Assembly (NCBI RefSeq): GCF_022695985.1
Contig: NZ_JAAPBF010000040.1
Coordinates: forward strand, 1 to 42,685
Reading direction: 5' to 3'
Source of the DNA: Streptomyces sp. NP-1717
Lineage (GTDB): Bacteria; Actinomycetota; Actinomycetes; Streptomycetales; Streptomycetaceae
DNA length: 42,685 nt
A model generated the notes under the pieces. The model made no database searches. It was not told the origin of the DNA and saw nothing but the letters and a program-made list of their open reading frames with translations. Every line of letters starts with the position of its first letter. The first letter of the stretch is position 1. The position numbers were made by a program, and so were the translations under genes. Shown here piece by piece: positions 29,971-39,251 of this stretch.

Positions 29971-31164
29971 TTACGCGTGCGCCCCCACCGACACCGTCCC
30001 GACCGTCAGCCGCGGTGTGCCCTGAAGGATCTCGCCGGTCCGCTCCACCTGCTCCTCCAGCTCCCCGCGGCGCGCGGCGGTCAGCGTGCCCAGCGGCTCC
30101 ACCGTCACGTCGAGCCACTTCCCGGACCGGCGCTGGTGCCACACCCCGGCGACGGCCCCGTCGATCAGCAGCACCGGGAAGTTCCCGGCCTGCCCGCCCC
30201 CGAGCGCCCGCTCGTAGGCCGCGCCCGCGAAGAGCCGCGTCCGCGGCTGGGAGGCGATGGTGAACGCGTCGAAGTAGGGGAGGAGCCGTACGCCCCGGGC
30301 CGCCGGCTCCGCCGCGAAGTCCGTGTCACCGGCCTTCACCCATGCCACCTCGCCCTCGAAGTCGACCGGCTCCGTCCGCCCCTCGGCCGCGAGTGAGCCG
30401 AACAGCTCCTTGGCCCAGTTCGCGGGCATGGCAAGCCACTTGGCGAAGTTCTGCGGGGTGGCGGGCCCGTACGCGTACAGATAGCGCTCCACGAGCCCGG
30501 CGAGCGCCTCCGGGCCCGCGAGCGGGGTGAACCCCGGCAGCAGCCGGTGCGGGTTGGTGTACGTGACCTTCCGCCCCCGGTTGGGGCCGAAGCAGAGGGC
30601 GCCCCGGTGTGCCGCCGTGTGTGTCATCTGCCGCCAGCGAGGCCACTTGGTCTGGAACGCGTCCATGACGCGGTCGCCGGCCCACGGCCCCGTCCGCGCC
30701 ACGATCGCCTCGGTCAGCTCGTCGACGGTGAGGTCGTCGTCCGCCAGCGCGTCCGCGATCGCGGCGACGACCTGATCGGTCTGGCCCTCGCTCATCCGAA
30801 CACCGTCGGGCATCGCGCTGCGGCCGGTGGGCAGCGCCGAGAGTGCGCCGGTCCACAGGGGCAGATCGGCGGACGGCAGCAGATGTACGGTGCCGCGCGG
30901 CCCGAACGTCTTCACCAGGCTGCCGTCCGTCCACAGCGCGGTCCGCACCGACTCACGTGTCTCGCCGCCGTCCAGCCGCAGCGCCACCGACAGTTCCGCC
31001 GCCGACAGGACCTGCGCGTGGGCACCGACCATGGCGCCGGCGACGGCGGCCGGGCCGCCGCCCGTCGGCGCGATGAGCCCCTGCCGGGCCAGCCGCCGGG
31101 CGTTGGCGGCGGCCCAGCCCACCCGCGGACTCCCGGTCGTGACATCCGTGTTGTTCGTCGTCAT
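29971..31164 (-). CDS. Winged-helix DNA-binding protein of the AlkZ-like (HTH_42) family
   Basis: A 397-residue protein with tandem winged-helix folds. Typical family parts are 'AANARRLARQGLIAP', 'GAHAQVLSAAELSVALRL', 'LVKTFGPRGTVHLLPSADLPLW', 'LVERYLYAYGPATPQNFAKWL' and 'PVLLIDGAVAGVWHQRRSGKWLDVTVEPLG'. AlkZ is a DNA glycosylase that unhooks interstrand crosslinks through a Q-x-Q type motif; here the corresponding place reads 'HAQ', as in AlkZ-like members, so repair activity is plausible but unproven. The first ATG at 31164 is used. It is transcribed alone towards the methyltransferase gene. Confidence 0.8.
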   Translation of the reverse strand: MTTNNTDVTTGSPRVGWAAANARRLARQGLIAPTGGGPAAVAGAMVGAHAQVLSAAELSVALRLDGGETRESVRTALWTDGSLVKTFGPRGTVHLLPSADLPLWTGALSALPTGRSAMPDGVRMSEGQTDQVVAAIADALADDDLTVDELTEAIVARTGPWAGDRVMDAFQTKWPRWRQMTHTAAHRGALCFGPNRGRKVTYTNPHRLLPGFTPLAGPEALAGLVERYLYAYGPATPQNFAKWLAMPANWAKELFGSLAAEGRTEPVDFEGEVAWVKAGDTDFAAEPAARGVRLLPYFDAFTIASQPRTRLFAGAAYERALGGGQAGNFPVLLIDGAVAGVWHQRRSGKWLDVTVEPLGTLTAARRGELEEQVERTGEILQGTPRLTVGTVSVGAHA

Positions 31165-31435
31165 GCGCCGAGCCTAGGAGGCAGTGAGGACAGATTCCGT
31201 CCGCATGGGCCGTCCGCATGGGGGCGGTTCCGCCGGGCTTTCGTACGGCCCCGCGTCAAGGCGGCGCCTCTCCGACAGCCCTCTCCCGGGTACTCCCATC
31301 GGGTGGCGACTTCTCGCCATTCCACCGCCACGAACAGTGTGCTCAGGCCCGCTGTCCTGGGCCTTTTACGTGTCCGGCACAGCAATCGTGTGACTGCGGA
31401 GCGTGACGCCAGTGTTGCTTGGCACGCAGCATCAC

Positions 31436-31506
31436 TTACGAAGGGTTATGGTGGAAACCCCCCCTCGGGCCGGTCCGTATCCCCCCCACGGACCGGCCCG
31501 TTTTTT
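31436..31506 (+). ncRNA. 6C-type small RNA
   Basis: Two cytosine runs of seven (31458-31464 and 31481-31487) lie in a short segment that ends in a perfect 12-bp terminator hairpin (31467-31478 with 31488-31499) whose loop holds the second run, followed by TTTTTT at 31501. This is the layout of the actinobacterial 6C RNA. From memory, the S. coelicolor 6C RNA is also next to an aldo/keto reductase gene. The 5' end is approximate; no protein gene fits in this stretch. Confidence 0.75.
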
Positions 31507-31522
31507 CATGTCCCGGCCGAGG

Positions 31523-32560
31523 TCAGCCCCGTCCGGCCCAGATGTTGGTGCCCTCGGTGTCCACGGCGAAGGTGTCGATCTCCTTCAGCTCGTCGGCCGA
31601 CAGCGCGGCCCCGGACAGCGCCGCCACGTTCTCCTCCAGCTGCTTCACGCTGGACGCGCCGATCAGCGCCGACGTCATCCGCTCGTCGCGCAGCACCCAC
31701 TTGATCGCCAGCTGCGCCAGCGACTGACCGCGCCGCCGCGCGATCTCGTCGAGTCCGTTCAGCCTGCGGACGACCTCGTCCGAGAGCAGGTCGGGGTCGA
31801 GGGACTTGCCCTGCGTGGCCCGCGAACCCTCCGGAATCCCCTTCAGGTACTTGTTCGTCAGCAGACCCTGCGCCAGCGGCACGAAGGAGATGCAGCCCAT
31901 GCCGGCCGCCTCCAGCGTGTCGAGCAGACCGTCGTCCTCGATCCAGCGGTTGATCATCGAGTAGGAGGGCTGGTGGATGAGCGCCGGGACGCCCATCTCC
32001 TTCAACAGCCGTGCCGCCTCGGCGGTCTGCTCGGCCTTGTACGACGACACACCCACGTACAGCGCCTTGCCCTGCTGGACGGCGGACGCCAGCGCGCCCA
32101 TCGTCTCCTCAAGAGGCGTGTGCGGGTCGAAGCGGTGCGAGTAGAAGACGTCGACGTAGTCGAGACCCATCCGCTTGAGGGAGGCGTCCAGCGACGACGT
32201 CAGATACTTGCGCGAACCCCATTCCCCGTACGGGCCCGGGTGCATGAGATAGCCCGCCTTGGTCGAGACGACCAACTCGTCGCGATAGGCCGAGAAGTCC
32301 TGCGCGAAGATCTTGCCGAAATTCAACTCCGCCGATCCGGGCGGCGGTCCGTAGTTGTTCGCGAGGTCGAAGTGCGTGACGCCGAGGTCGAAAGCGCGGC
32401 GCAGGATCGCGCGCTGCGAGTCGAGGGTCCGGTCGTCACCGAAGTTGTGCCAGAGGCCGAGGGAGAGGGCGGGCAGCTTGAGGCCGCTGCGTCCGCTGCG
32501 CCGGTACTCCATGGAGTCGTACCGGTCTTCGGCTGCGAGATAAGTGGGGAATTCAGTCAC
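31523..32560 (-). CDS. Aldo/keto reductase
   Basis: A 345-residue NADPH-dependent oxidoreductase of the (beta/alpha)8 AKR superfamily, similar to YghZ and potassium-channel beta-subunit types. Landmarks are 'LPALSLGLWHNFG', 'AFDLGVTHFDLANNYGPPPGSAE' (catalytic Asp and Tyr), 'LVVSTKAGYLM' (Lys), 'SLKRMGLDYVDVFYSHRFD' (His) and 'ALIGASSVKQLEEN' (cofactor site). The GTG at 32560 has GGAAGGA upstream. It ends 16 nt from the 3' end of the convergent 6C RNA. Confidence 0.93.
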   Translation of the reverse strand: MTEFPTYLAAEDRYDSMEYRRSGRSGLKLPALSLGLWHNFGDDRTLDSQRAILRRAFDLGVTHFDLANNYGPPPGSAELNFGKIFAQDFSAYRDELVVSTKAGYLMHPGPYGEWGSRKYLTSSLDASLKRMGLDYVDVFYSHRFDPHTPLEETMGALASAVQQGKALYVGVSSYKAEQTAEAARLLKEMGVPALIHQPSYSMINRWIEDDGLLDTLEAAGMGCISFVPLAQGLLTNKYLKGIPEGSRATQGKSLDPDLLSDEVVRRLNGLDEIARRRGQSLAQLAIKWVLRDERMTSALIGASSVKQLEENVAALSGAALSADELKEIDTFAVDTEGTNIWAGRG

Positions 32561-32750
32561 GAGTCCTTCCTTATCACGGACTTGTGACAGACCGGGTTGG
32601 GCCCTCGTGCCGCCCGCGCAGTAATGTGACGGCTTCGGGTGCCAGGGGCGGTCCCCATCTCTCACGGACGGCCTTCCCCGCGGCGGACGGGCGCGGCCCC
32701 GCGGGCCGCCCGGCGGGCGGTCCCCATCAGAAACCGAAGAGGTGGACTCA

Positions 32751-33515
32751 GTGAACTTGCGCGACCTGGTGTACAGGCTCTACGCACGCCGGGTGGAAAG
32801 GCGCCTCGATCACACCCAGGTGCTGCCCAAGCACATCGGTGTCGTTCTCGACGGGAACCGCCGCTGGGCCAAGGCCTCCGGCGGTACGACCGAACAGGGC
32901 CACAAGGCCGGCGCCAGCAAGATCCAGGACCTGCTCGGCTGGTGCGACGAGACGGACGTCGAGGTGGTCACCCTGTGGCTGCTGTCCACGGACAACCTCG
33001 ACCGCGCCGACGACGAGCTGATCCCCCTCCTCGGCATCATCGAGAACGCCGTGCGCGACCTCGCCGCCGACGGCCGCTGGCGCGTCCACCACGTCGGCAC
33101 GATGGACCTGCTGCCCGCCCGTATGCAGACCGTGCTCAAGGAGGCCGAGGAGGCCACCCGGAACAACACCGGGATACTGGTCAACGTCGCCGTCGGCTAC
33201 GGCGGCCGGCAGGAGATCGCCGACGCGGTCCGCTCCCTGCTCCTGGACCACGCGAGCAAGGGCACCTCGTTCGAGGAGCTCGCCGAGATCGTCGACACGG
33301 ACCTGATCGCCTCGCACCTCTACACACGCGGCCAGCCCGACCCCGACCTGGTGATCAGGACCAGCGGCGAGACGCGGCTCTCGGGCTTCATGCTCTGGCA
33401 GAGCGCCCATTCGGAGTACTACTTCTGCGAAGTCTTCTGGCCGGCTTTCCGCAAGGTCGACTTTCTGCGCGCCCTGCGTGACTACGCGGCGCGACACCGT
33501 CGCTACGGAGCCTGA
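32751..33515 (+). CDS. uppS: Cis-prenyltransferase (isoprenyl diphosphate synthase, UppS family)
   Basis: A 254-residue enzyme that condenses isopentenyl diphosphate with an allylic diphosphate to make long or medium cis-prenyl diphosphates for cell-wall lipid carriers. The family motifs are complete: 'HIGVVLDGNRRWAK' with catalytic Asp, 'VVTLWLLSTDNLDR', 'VNVAVGYGGRQEI', 'PDLVIRTSGETRLSGFMLWQSAHSEYYF'. GAGGTGG lies before the GTG at 32751; a GTG three codons upstream overlaps that site. Many actinobacteria have two UppS-like enzymes, so product chain length cannot be read from this one alone. Confidence 0.9.
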   Translation: MNLRDLVYRLYARRVERRLDHTQVLPKHIGVVLDGNRRWAKASGGTTEQGHKAGASKIQDLLGWCDETDVEVVTLWLLSTDNLDRADDELIPLLGIIENAVRDLAADGRWRVHHVGTMDLLPARMQTVLKEAEEATRNNTGILVNVAVGYGGRQEIADAVRSLLLDHASKGTSFEELAEIVDTDLIASHLYTRGQPDPDLVIRTSGETRLSGFMLWQSAHSEYYFCEVFWPAFRKVDFLRALRDYAARHRRYGA

Positions 33516-33928
33516 ACCCCCGCCCCGCAAGGCTTCCGATACCCCTCCCCGGAATACCCCCCGGCGCCCGCGCCGAACGGCGTCCACGACCGCCCGGACC
33601 GCCCCGTCACCCGAGGTTCACACGCTGTCCGTCATATGCCGTGGCATGGCGGCGCGTGTTCGAGGGAATACCTCTCCACAGGTCGGCGTCCGAGCAGAAC
33701 CGTCAGCGATGACGGCGGGCGCCGAATCTCAGCGGTCGGCCCAGCCGTCCGCCCGGGAGGCCCTTTGCACCAGGACGATCGTACGGTGACGCGTACGGGC
33801 GCCGTGGAGGGCCGGTCCTCGGCCCGCGCACTTGGGCCCGAGTCCGGTCCGCCGTCCGCCGCCAGGCGGGCGACCACAGCCCGTGACGCCGTCGCATCCC
33901 GACCTCGTCCGAGGGGGTACGTCCTTCC
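33516..33928. other. Gene-free stretch between uppS-like and PIN-PhoH genes
   Basis: There is no reading frame with actinobacterial codon bias and no clear terminator with long arms. It presumably holds the promoter of the PIN-PhoH gene; I cannot place a convincing -35/-10 pair. Confidence 0.4.
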
Positions 33929-35245
33929 GTGGTGACCAGCACAAAGCGCCGCATGCCCGACAGGCGCACCTATGTTCTCGACACCAGCGTCCTGCTGGCC
34001 GATCCCAACGCCATGTCCCGCTTCGACGAGCACGAAGTCGTGCTGCCGATCGTGGTGATCACGGAGTTGGAGGCCAAGAGGCACCATCCGGAGCTCGGAT
34101 ACTTCGCCCGGCAGGCCCTGCGCCTGCTCGACGACTTCCGTATCCGGTACGGCCGTCTCGACGCCCCCATCCCGCTGGGCGACCTGGGCGGCACGCTGCG
34201 CGTCGAGCTCAACCACTCCGATCCCGGCGTCCTTCCCGCCGGCTTCCGATTGGGGGACAACGACTCGCGGATTCTCGCGGTGGCGCGCAATCTCCAGGCG
34301 GAGGGGTACGACGTCACCGTCGTCTCCAAGGACCTGCCGCTGCGCATCAAGGCGTCGTCGGTCGGACTTCTCGCCGAGGAGTACCGCGCCGAGCTGGCCA
34401 TCACCGACTCCGGCTGGACCGGTATGAGCGAGATGGCGCTCTCCGCCGAACAGGTGGACCTCCTCTTCTCCGAGGAGACGCTGTACGTGCCGGAGCTGGC
34501 GGAGCTGCCCGTGCACACCGGGCTGGTCCTCCAGTCCGACCGCGGCAAGGCGCTCGGCCGCATCACCCCCGAGGGCAATGTGAAGCTCGTCCGCGGTGAC
34601 CGGGAGGCCTTCGGGATCCACGGCCGCAGCGCCGAACAGCGCATCGCCCTCGATCTGCTGCTCAACCCGGACATCGGCATCATCTCGATGGGCGGCCGCG
34701 CGGGCACCGGCAAGTCGGCCCTGGCCCTGTGCGCGGGCCTGGAGGCGGTGCTGGAGCGCCGTCAGCACAAGAAGGTGATGGTCTTCCGTCCGCTGTACGC
34801 GGTCGGCGGGCAGGAGCTCGGCTATCTGCCGGGCACCGAGGCCGAGAAGATGAGCCCGTGGGCGCAGGCGGTGTTCGACACCCTGTCGGCCGTCGCCGGC
34901 CGTGAGGTGATCGAGGAGGTGCTGGGCCGCGGCATGCTCGAAGTGCTGCCCCTGACGCACATCCGCGGGCGGTCGCTGCACGACGCGTTCGTCATCGTCG
35001 ACGAGGCCCAGTCGCTGGAGCGGAACGTCCTGCTGACCGTTCTCTCCCGTATCGGTGCCAACTCGCGTGTGGTGCTGACCCATGACGTGGCGCAGCGCGA
35101 CAACTTGCGTGTGGGCAGGTACGACGGGGTGGTCGCCGTGGTCGAGAAGCTCAAGGGCCATCCGCTCTTCGCGCACGTCACCCTCAACCGCTCCGAGCGC
35201 TCGCCCATCGCCGCGCTCGTGACCGAAATGCTGGAGGAAGGTTAG
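33929..35245 (+). CDS. PIN-PhoH fusion protein (PhoH2 type), putative ribonuclease/helicase
   Basis: A 438-residue protein. The N-terminal PIN domain (about 12-140) shows the acidic residues '[12 protein letters not shown]', '[12 protein letters not shown]' and '[14 protein letters not shown]'. The C-terminal PhoH ATPase (about 225-438) shows Walker A '[15 protein letters not shown]', '[29 protein letters not shown]' and Walker B '[13 protein letters not shown]'. Mycobacterial PhoH2 is an RNA helicase and RNase. The start may be the GTG at 33929 or the next at 33932, both after GAGGGGG. The gene ends before a strong hairpin. Confidence 0.88.
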   Translation: MVTSTKRRMPDRRTYVLDTSVLLADPNAMSRFDEHEVVLPIVVITELEAKRHHPELGYFARQALRLLDDFRIRYGRLDAPIPLGDLGGTLRVELNHSDPGVLPAGFRLGDNDSRILAVARNLQAEGYDVTVVSKDLPLRIKASSVGLLAEEYRAELAITDSGWTGMSEMALSAEQVDLLFSEETLYVPELAELPVHTGLVLQSDRGKALGRITPEGNVKLVRGDREAFGIHGRSAEQRIALDLLLNPDIGIISMGGRAGTGKSALALCAGLEAVLERRQHKKVMVFRPLYAVGGQELGYLPGTEAEKMSPWAQAVFDTLSAVAGREVIEEVLGRGMLEVLPLTHIRGRSLHDAFVIVDEAQSLERNVLLTVLSRIGANSRVVLTHDVAQRDNLRVGRYDGVVAVVEKLKGHPLFAHVTLNRSERSPIAALVTEMLEEG

Positions 35246-35269
35246 GTCTCCGCCTGAATGCGGTAGTTG

Positions 35270-35310
35270 GCGCCGCCCGGCAAGGACGCAAGAGCCTAGC
35301 CGGGCGGCGC
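35270..35310 (+). terminator. Hairpin terminator after the PIN-PhoH gene
   Basis: A perfect 12-bp inverted repeat, GCGCCGCCCGGC (35270-35281) with GCCGGGCGGCGC (35299-35310), and a 17-nt loop. Confidence 0.78.
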
Positions 35311-35636
35311 TGTGCCGTGCCGCCATTTCCGTGAAACTGGTGTGCCAAACGGGGTGTGAGCTATCCCACGCAACGAAGAATTGCCTTGCGGCGTGGGCGT
35401 CCGGCAGAGTCTTGCTTCCGTCAGGCCCCGCATACGACACACGTGCATCCCCAGGGATGCGGAACCACACAACTCAACACTTGACGTCGTATGCCGCCCG
35501 CGCTTCATCCGGTGCTTCCGCCATGGGAGTTGCCGACGGGCCCGTGTCTCCCGTGACGTGCGGTACGGAGACCAGTGCCAGGGGCACGATTGCATCCGTG
35601 AGGTCACGTACACGGACGCTGCTGGAAGGAAACCGT
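35311..35636 (+). other. Long upstream region of the SLT-domain gene
   Basis: No gene was recognised. A TTGACG lies at about 35481-35486 without a clear -10. I looked for the conserved parts of a c-di-AMP riboswitch, which often precedes cell-wall hydrolase genes in Streptomyces, and could not find them. Confidence 0.35.
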
Positions 35637-36335
35637 GTGAGCCGGATCTCGGTCCGGGGATTCGCCGTGGCATCAGCTACAGCGGTCACCACCGTCGGCG
35701 CAGTCGTGGGAGTCGCTTCGGGCGCTCCCCAGGCCTCGGACGACAATTTCGAGGCGACCGCAGCTGACACGACGCTCCTCGCAGACATCCCCGCGGGCCA
35801 GCACGCCCAGGTCCAGACCGCGTCGTTGACGCAGCAGGCCGACGCGCAGGCCACTGCCGCCGATGTGGCAGCGAAGAAGTCCGCCGAGGAATCGGCTCGT
35901 ATCCAGGCGGCCAAGGACGCCAAGGCGAAGAAGGAAGCCGCCGAGGAGAAGGCGGAGCAGGCGCGCGAGGCCAAGCTGGCCGAGGAGCGCGCCAGCCGCG
36001 ACGAGACGCGTGACTCCTCCGACTTCTCGGTGCAGAGCTCGTACTCGGTCTCCGAAGTCCAGGCCATGGCCCGCCAGATGATCCCCGGCGACCAGTTCCA
36101 GTGCTTCAGCAACATCGTGGACCACGAGTCCACGTGGAACTACAAGGCGCAGAACCCGTCTTCGGGTGCCTACGGTCTCGTCCAGGCGCTGCCCGGCTCC
36201 AAGATGGCGTCCGCCGGCGCCGACTGGCAGACCAACCCGGCCACGCAGATAAAGTGGGGCCTGAACTACATGAACGACCGCTACGGCAGCCCGTGCGGTG
36301 CCTGGTCGTTCTGGCAGGCCAACAACTGGTACTAG
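35637..36335 (+). CDS. Secreted transglycosylase (SLT/lysozyme-like) protein with helical stalk
   Basis: A 232-residue secreted wall-active protein. A signal peptide covers residues 1-30 ('VGVASGAPQA'). A long Ala/Lys/Glu-rich helical stalk lies at about 60-125 ('KKEAAEEKAEQAREAKLAEE'). A C-terminal lysozyme-like domain starts near 143: 'NIVDHESTWNYKAQNPSSGAYGLVQALPGSKM' with catalytic Glu about 164, then 'QIKWGLNYMNDRYGSPCGAWSFWQANNWY'. GGAAGGA 6 nt before the GTG at 35637 decides the start; the frame is open 300 nt upstream but without such a site. It ends at a strong terminator. Confidence 0.88.
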   Translation: MSRISVRGFAVASATAVTTVGAVVGVASGAPQASDDNFEATAADTTLLADIPAGQHAQVQTASLTQQADAQATAADVAAKKSAEESARIQAAKDAKAKKEAAEEKAEQAREAKLAEERASRDETRDSSDFSVQSSYSVSEVQAMARQMIPGDQFQCFSNIVDHESTWNYKAQNPSSGAYGLVQALPGSKMASAGADWQTNPATQIKWGLNYMNDRYGSPCGAWSFWQANNWY

Positions 36336-36393
36336 GCCCGCCGGACCACCCGCTTACCGTCGGTTTTCCAGGCCGCCGGAGCTCAACCTTGTG

Positions 36394-36424
36394 AAGCCCC
36401 TCCCCGTCCTACGGGGAGGGGCTT
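36394..36424 (+). terminator. Hairpin terminator after the SLT-domain gene
   Basis: A perfect 13-bp inverted repeat, AAGCCCCTCCCCG (36394-36406) with its complement at 36412-36424, and loop TCCTA. Confidence 0.8.
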
Positions 36425-36495
36425 TGCGCGTGTACGTTCAGGCGGGGCGACTCGGGGAACAAGCAGGCGGTACGACACGGGGAAGAAGGATGAGC

Positions 36496-37890
36496 ATGTC
36501 GAAACTGCCGGGGTGGCTAGGCCGGGTCGGAGCCGAACTCACCGAACTCGGCGAGCGGTTGGGGGAGCGCCGGGCCGAGGCCACGGGGGACGACGGTCCC
36601 GCGGACGGTTCGGTGCGCGACAGCGTCCCGGCCCCGCCCGACTACGCGCCCAGTGTCGCCGCCAAGCCGGAGCCCGTGGCAGCCATTCCCTGGGGCATGC
36701 GGGTGGCCGCCGAGGCCGCCTGGCGGCTGGTCGTACTGGCGATCATGCTCTGGGTGTTGATGAAGATCATCAGCGCCGTGCAGCTCGTGGTGATGGCCTT
36801 CGTCGGAGCCCTGCTGGTCACCGCGCTGCTCCAGCCGACGGTCGCCAGGCTCAAGAAGTGGGGCCTGCCGCGTGGTCTGGCCACGGCGGTCACCGCCATC
36901 TCCGGCTTCATCGTCATGGGCCTCATCGGCTGGTTCGTGGTGTGGCAGGTCGTGGAGAACATCGACGTACTCTCCGACCGCGTCACCGACGGCATCGAGG
37001 AACTCAAACGCTGGCTGCTCAACAGCCCGTTCCATGTCACCGAACAGCAGATCAACGATCTCGCGAAGAGCCTGAGCGACGCGATCGGCACCAACACCGA
37101 GGAGATCACCTCCGCCGGCATCCAGGGCGTGACCGTCGTGGTCGAACTGCTGACCGGGATCCTGCTGGCCGTGTTCTCCACGCTCTTCCTCCTCTACGAC
37201 GGCCGGCGGATCTGGGAGTGGTCGCTCAGGCTGTTCCCCGCGGCGGCGCGTCCGGGCCTCGCCGGGGCCGGACCGCGCGCCTGGCGCACGCTCACCGCGT
37301 ATGTGCGCGGCACCCTGATAGTCGCGCTCATCGACGCCGTCTTCATCGGCCTCGGGCTCTACTTCCTCGACGTCCCGCTGGCGGTGCCGCTGGCGGTCTT
37401 CATCTTCCTCGGCGCGTTCATCCCGCTCGTCGGCGCGGTCATCTCGGGCGCGCTCGCCGTGGTCGTCGCGCTCGTCACCCAGGACGTCTTCACGGCGCTG
37501 ATGGTGCTGATCGTCGTCCTGGCCGTCCAGCAGATCGAGGGCCACGTCCTCCAGCCGTTCATCCTCGGCCGTGCGGTACGCGTGCATCCGCTGGCCGTCG
37601 TCCTCGCGGTCGCCACGGGCGGGCTCGTCGCCGGTATCGCCGGAGCCGTCGTCGCGGTGCCGCTGGTCGCCGTCACGAACACCGTCGTCGGTTACCTCCG
37701 CGCGCACAGCCAGGAGCGGTCCCTGCGCGGCGGCCCCGGGCCGCACGGCGCGACGGCGCTCGACATCGCGCCGACGCCCGCCCCGGGCGCCACGGCCGCG
37801 CCCCCGGCGGGCTCCGCGGCCCCGGCCGACGCCCCGGCGGGGCCGGTCTCCGACGCGCCGCCCGCCGAGCCCCGGAACGGCCAGGAATGA
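36496..37890 (+). CDS. AI-2E family transporter (PerM/YdiK-like)
   Basis: A 464-residue membrane protein with a 60-residue polar N-terminus, about eight membrane segments and a Pro/Ala-rich tail of about 60 residues. The family region includes 'QLVVMAFVGALLVTALLQPTVARLKKWGLPRGLATAV', an extracytoplasmic loop of about 75 residues, 'LFLLYDGRRIWEW', 'VFIFLGAFIPLVGAVISGALAV' and 'QQIEGHVLQPFILGRAVRVHPLAV'. Members export diverse small molecules or sodium; the AI-2 label does not prove the substrate. AAGGA lies 5 nt before the ATG at 36496; an ATG at 36490 is less well spaced. ATGA overlap with the next gene. Confidence 0.88.
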   Translation: MSKLPGWLGRVGAELTELGERLGERRAEATGDDGPADGSVRDSVPAPPDYAPSVAAKPEPVAAIPWGMRVAAEAAWRLVVLAIMLWVLMKIISAVQLVVMAFVGALLVTALLQPTVARLKKWGLPRGLATAVTAISGFIVMGLIGWFVVWQVVENIDVLSDRVTDGIEELKRWLLNSPFHVTEQQINDLAKSLSDAIGTNTEEITSAGIQGVTVVVELLTGILLAVFSTLFLLYDGRRIWEWSLRLFPAAARPGLAGAGPRAWRTLTAYVRGTLIVALIDAVFIGLGLYFLDVPLAVPLAVFIFLGAFIPLVGAVISGALAVVVALVTQDVFTALMVLIVVLAVQQIEGHVLQPFILGRAVRVHPLAVVLAVATGGLVAGIAGAVVAVPLVAVTNTVVGYLRAHSQERSLRGGPGPHGATALDIAPTPAPGATAAPPAGSAAPADAPAGPVSDAPPAEPRNGQE

Positions 37891-38666
37891 TCTCCGAGCC
37901 GGAGCTGGAGGGAGAGCTCTCGGCGCCGGCGACGGTGCCCGCGCCGCGAGGCCCGGAGGACGCGGCCGAGACACTGGACGCCGGCGGACCCGCCTTCATA
38001 CCGGGGCCGCCGCTGCGGCAGCGTCCCTGGGTGTGGGGACTGGCCGGGGTACTGGTGACATCGGCGGTGTGGGCGGGCGCCCTGTGGGCGTACGGCAGGG
38101 CGGGGCCGGACCTCCAGGGTTACGGGGTCAGCCGCAATCTCTGCCTCGACGCCGATCTCGCGGCGCTCTCCGCGAGGCTCGGCGAGAAGCGGGACCCGTT
38201 CGCCGCGGTGGGCGAGGACGAGGCGCTCGACCAGGCCGTCTGCACGGTCAATCTGACGCCGAAACGGCCCCCTGAGCGCAAGGGGCATCCGGTGCCGACC
38301 GTGCGGGCGTACGCGGAGATCACGTACACGCTGCACAAGAAGACCGATCCGGGGCCGCAGTTCGACGCGTCCCTGATCGAACCGGCCGACCAGGGGGCCG
38401 GGGAACAGATCCTCAAACTCGTCCCCGAAGTGGGGGAGCGCGCCTACCTGGTGAGCCGACCCGGCGACGCGAGCCCGTCGCTGGAGGTCCTCGACGGACA
38501 GGCGGTGCTTTCGCTCTCCGTCGGTCAGGTCACCGAGTACAACGACGTGGATCCGCTGAACCCGGGCTTCGAGAGCGACGACCAGGGCGTCGTGCACCTC
38601 GGCGGCCTCGTACCGGCCATGGTCGAGGACATGCTGGCGCTGATGGACGAGCTGAAGAGCGACTGA
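37887..38666 (+). CDS. Single-pass membrane protein of unknown function
   Basis: A 259-residue protein with a polar, Pro/Glu-rich cytoplasmic N-terminus (about 1-48), one membrane helix (about 49-70) and an extracytoplasmic domain of about 185 residues. The domain has two Cys (near 87 and 122) that could form a disulfide, and conserved-looking stretches 'TVRAYAEITYTLHKK' and 'AVLSLSVGQVTEYND'. The start overlaps the transporter stop (ATGA), so it may be an accessory of the transporter. Confidence 0.7.
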   Translation: MISEPELEGELSAPATVPAPRGPEDAAETLDAGGPAFIPGPPLRQRPWVWGLAGVLVTSAVWAGALWAYGRAGPDLQGYGVSRNLCLDADLAALSARLGEKRDPFAAVGEDEALDQAVCTVNLTPKRPPERKGHPVPTVRAYAEITYTLHKKTDPGPQFDASLIEPADQGAGEQILKLVPEVGERAYLVSRPGDASPSLEVLDGQAVLSLSVGQVTEYNDVDPLNPGFESDDQGVVHLGGLVPAMVEDMLALMDELKSD

Positions 38667-38684
38667 CAGCGGCGCGTCCGGCCG

Positions 38685-39230
38685 TCAGGCGTCGCCGGGA
38701 CCGGCCATGACGGCCTCCGCGTCGAGCGTCGTCGCCAGGGCCTGGATCACGGCCGCGATCTTGAAGCCCTCCTGGATCGTCTCGCGGTCCACCTCCAGCC
38801 TCCGCAGCGCGCGCTCGTGCGCGTCGAGGCACAGTCCGCAGGCGTTGATCGCGGAGACCGCGAACGACCAGAACTCGACGTCGGCCTTCGGCACGCCCGG
38901 ATGACCGAGCGCGGTCATCCGCAGGCCCGTGCGCAGCTCTCCGTACGCCGGGTCGGACAGCAGATGCCTGGTGCGGTGGAACACGTTGTTCACCGCCATG
39001 ACGGCGGCGGCCGACTTGGCCGCCGTGAGGGCCTCGGGGGAGAGCCGGGCGCCGGCCTCGGGCGCCACCTCGCGCAGCACCCGCGCCGAGCGAGCGGCGA
39101 TCGCACAGGCCAGCACCGTGCCCCACAGGCGCTGCTGGCTCAGTCCGCCGTGCTCGACAACCGCGTCGAGATTGCGCCGCAGATCCCTGGCGTAGTCGGG
39201 AACGGCGGCCTTCAGCGCGTCGAGTGACAT
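38685..39230 (-). CDS. ahpD: AhpD-like carboxymuconolactone decarboxylase-family peroxidase
   Basis: A 181-residue all-helical protein with the AhpD motif '[15 protein letters not shown]', giving the redox CxxC and the proton-relay His. AhpD reduces the peroxiredoxin AhpC or its partners. Length and the preceding Glu-containing helix ('DVEFWSFAV') fit AhpD. Usually ahpC lies directly next to it, but no ahpC is within this window; the upstream neighbour is a ribbon-helix-helix gene 21 nt away. It could be the last gene of the SPFH unit. Confidence 0.82.
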   Translation of the reverse strand: MSLDALKAAVPDYARDLRRNLDAVVEHGGLSQQRLWGTVLACAIAARSARVLREVAPEAGARLSPEALTAAKSAAAVMAVNNVFHRTRHLLSDPAYGELRTGLRMTALGHPGVPKADVEFWSFAVSAINACGLCLDAHERALRRLEVDRETIQEGFKIAAVIQALATTLDAEAVMAGPGDA

Positions 39231-39251
39231 CGTGCTCTCCTGGGACGGGAC

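Noticed and set aside
32598..32604. TGGGCCC upstream of the cis-prenyltransferase gene, resembling the pilus operator half-site
   Set aside because: The right half-site is missing (GTGCCGC) and no TAnnnT lies at 23 nt, so it is not counted as a seventh site.
35311..35636. c-di-AMP (ydaO) riboswitch before the SLT-domain gene
   Set aside because: Expected in Streptomyces before some wall-hydrolase genes, but I could not recognise the conserved core sequences here.
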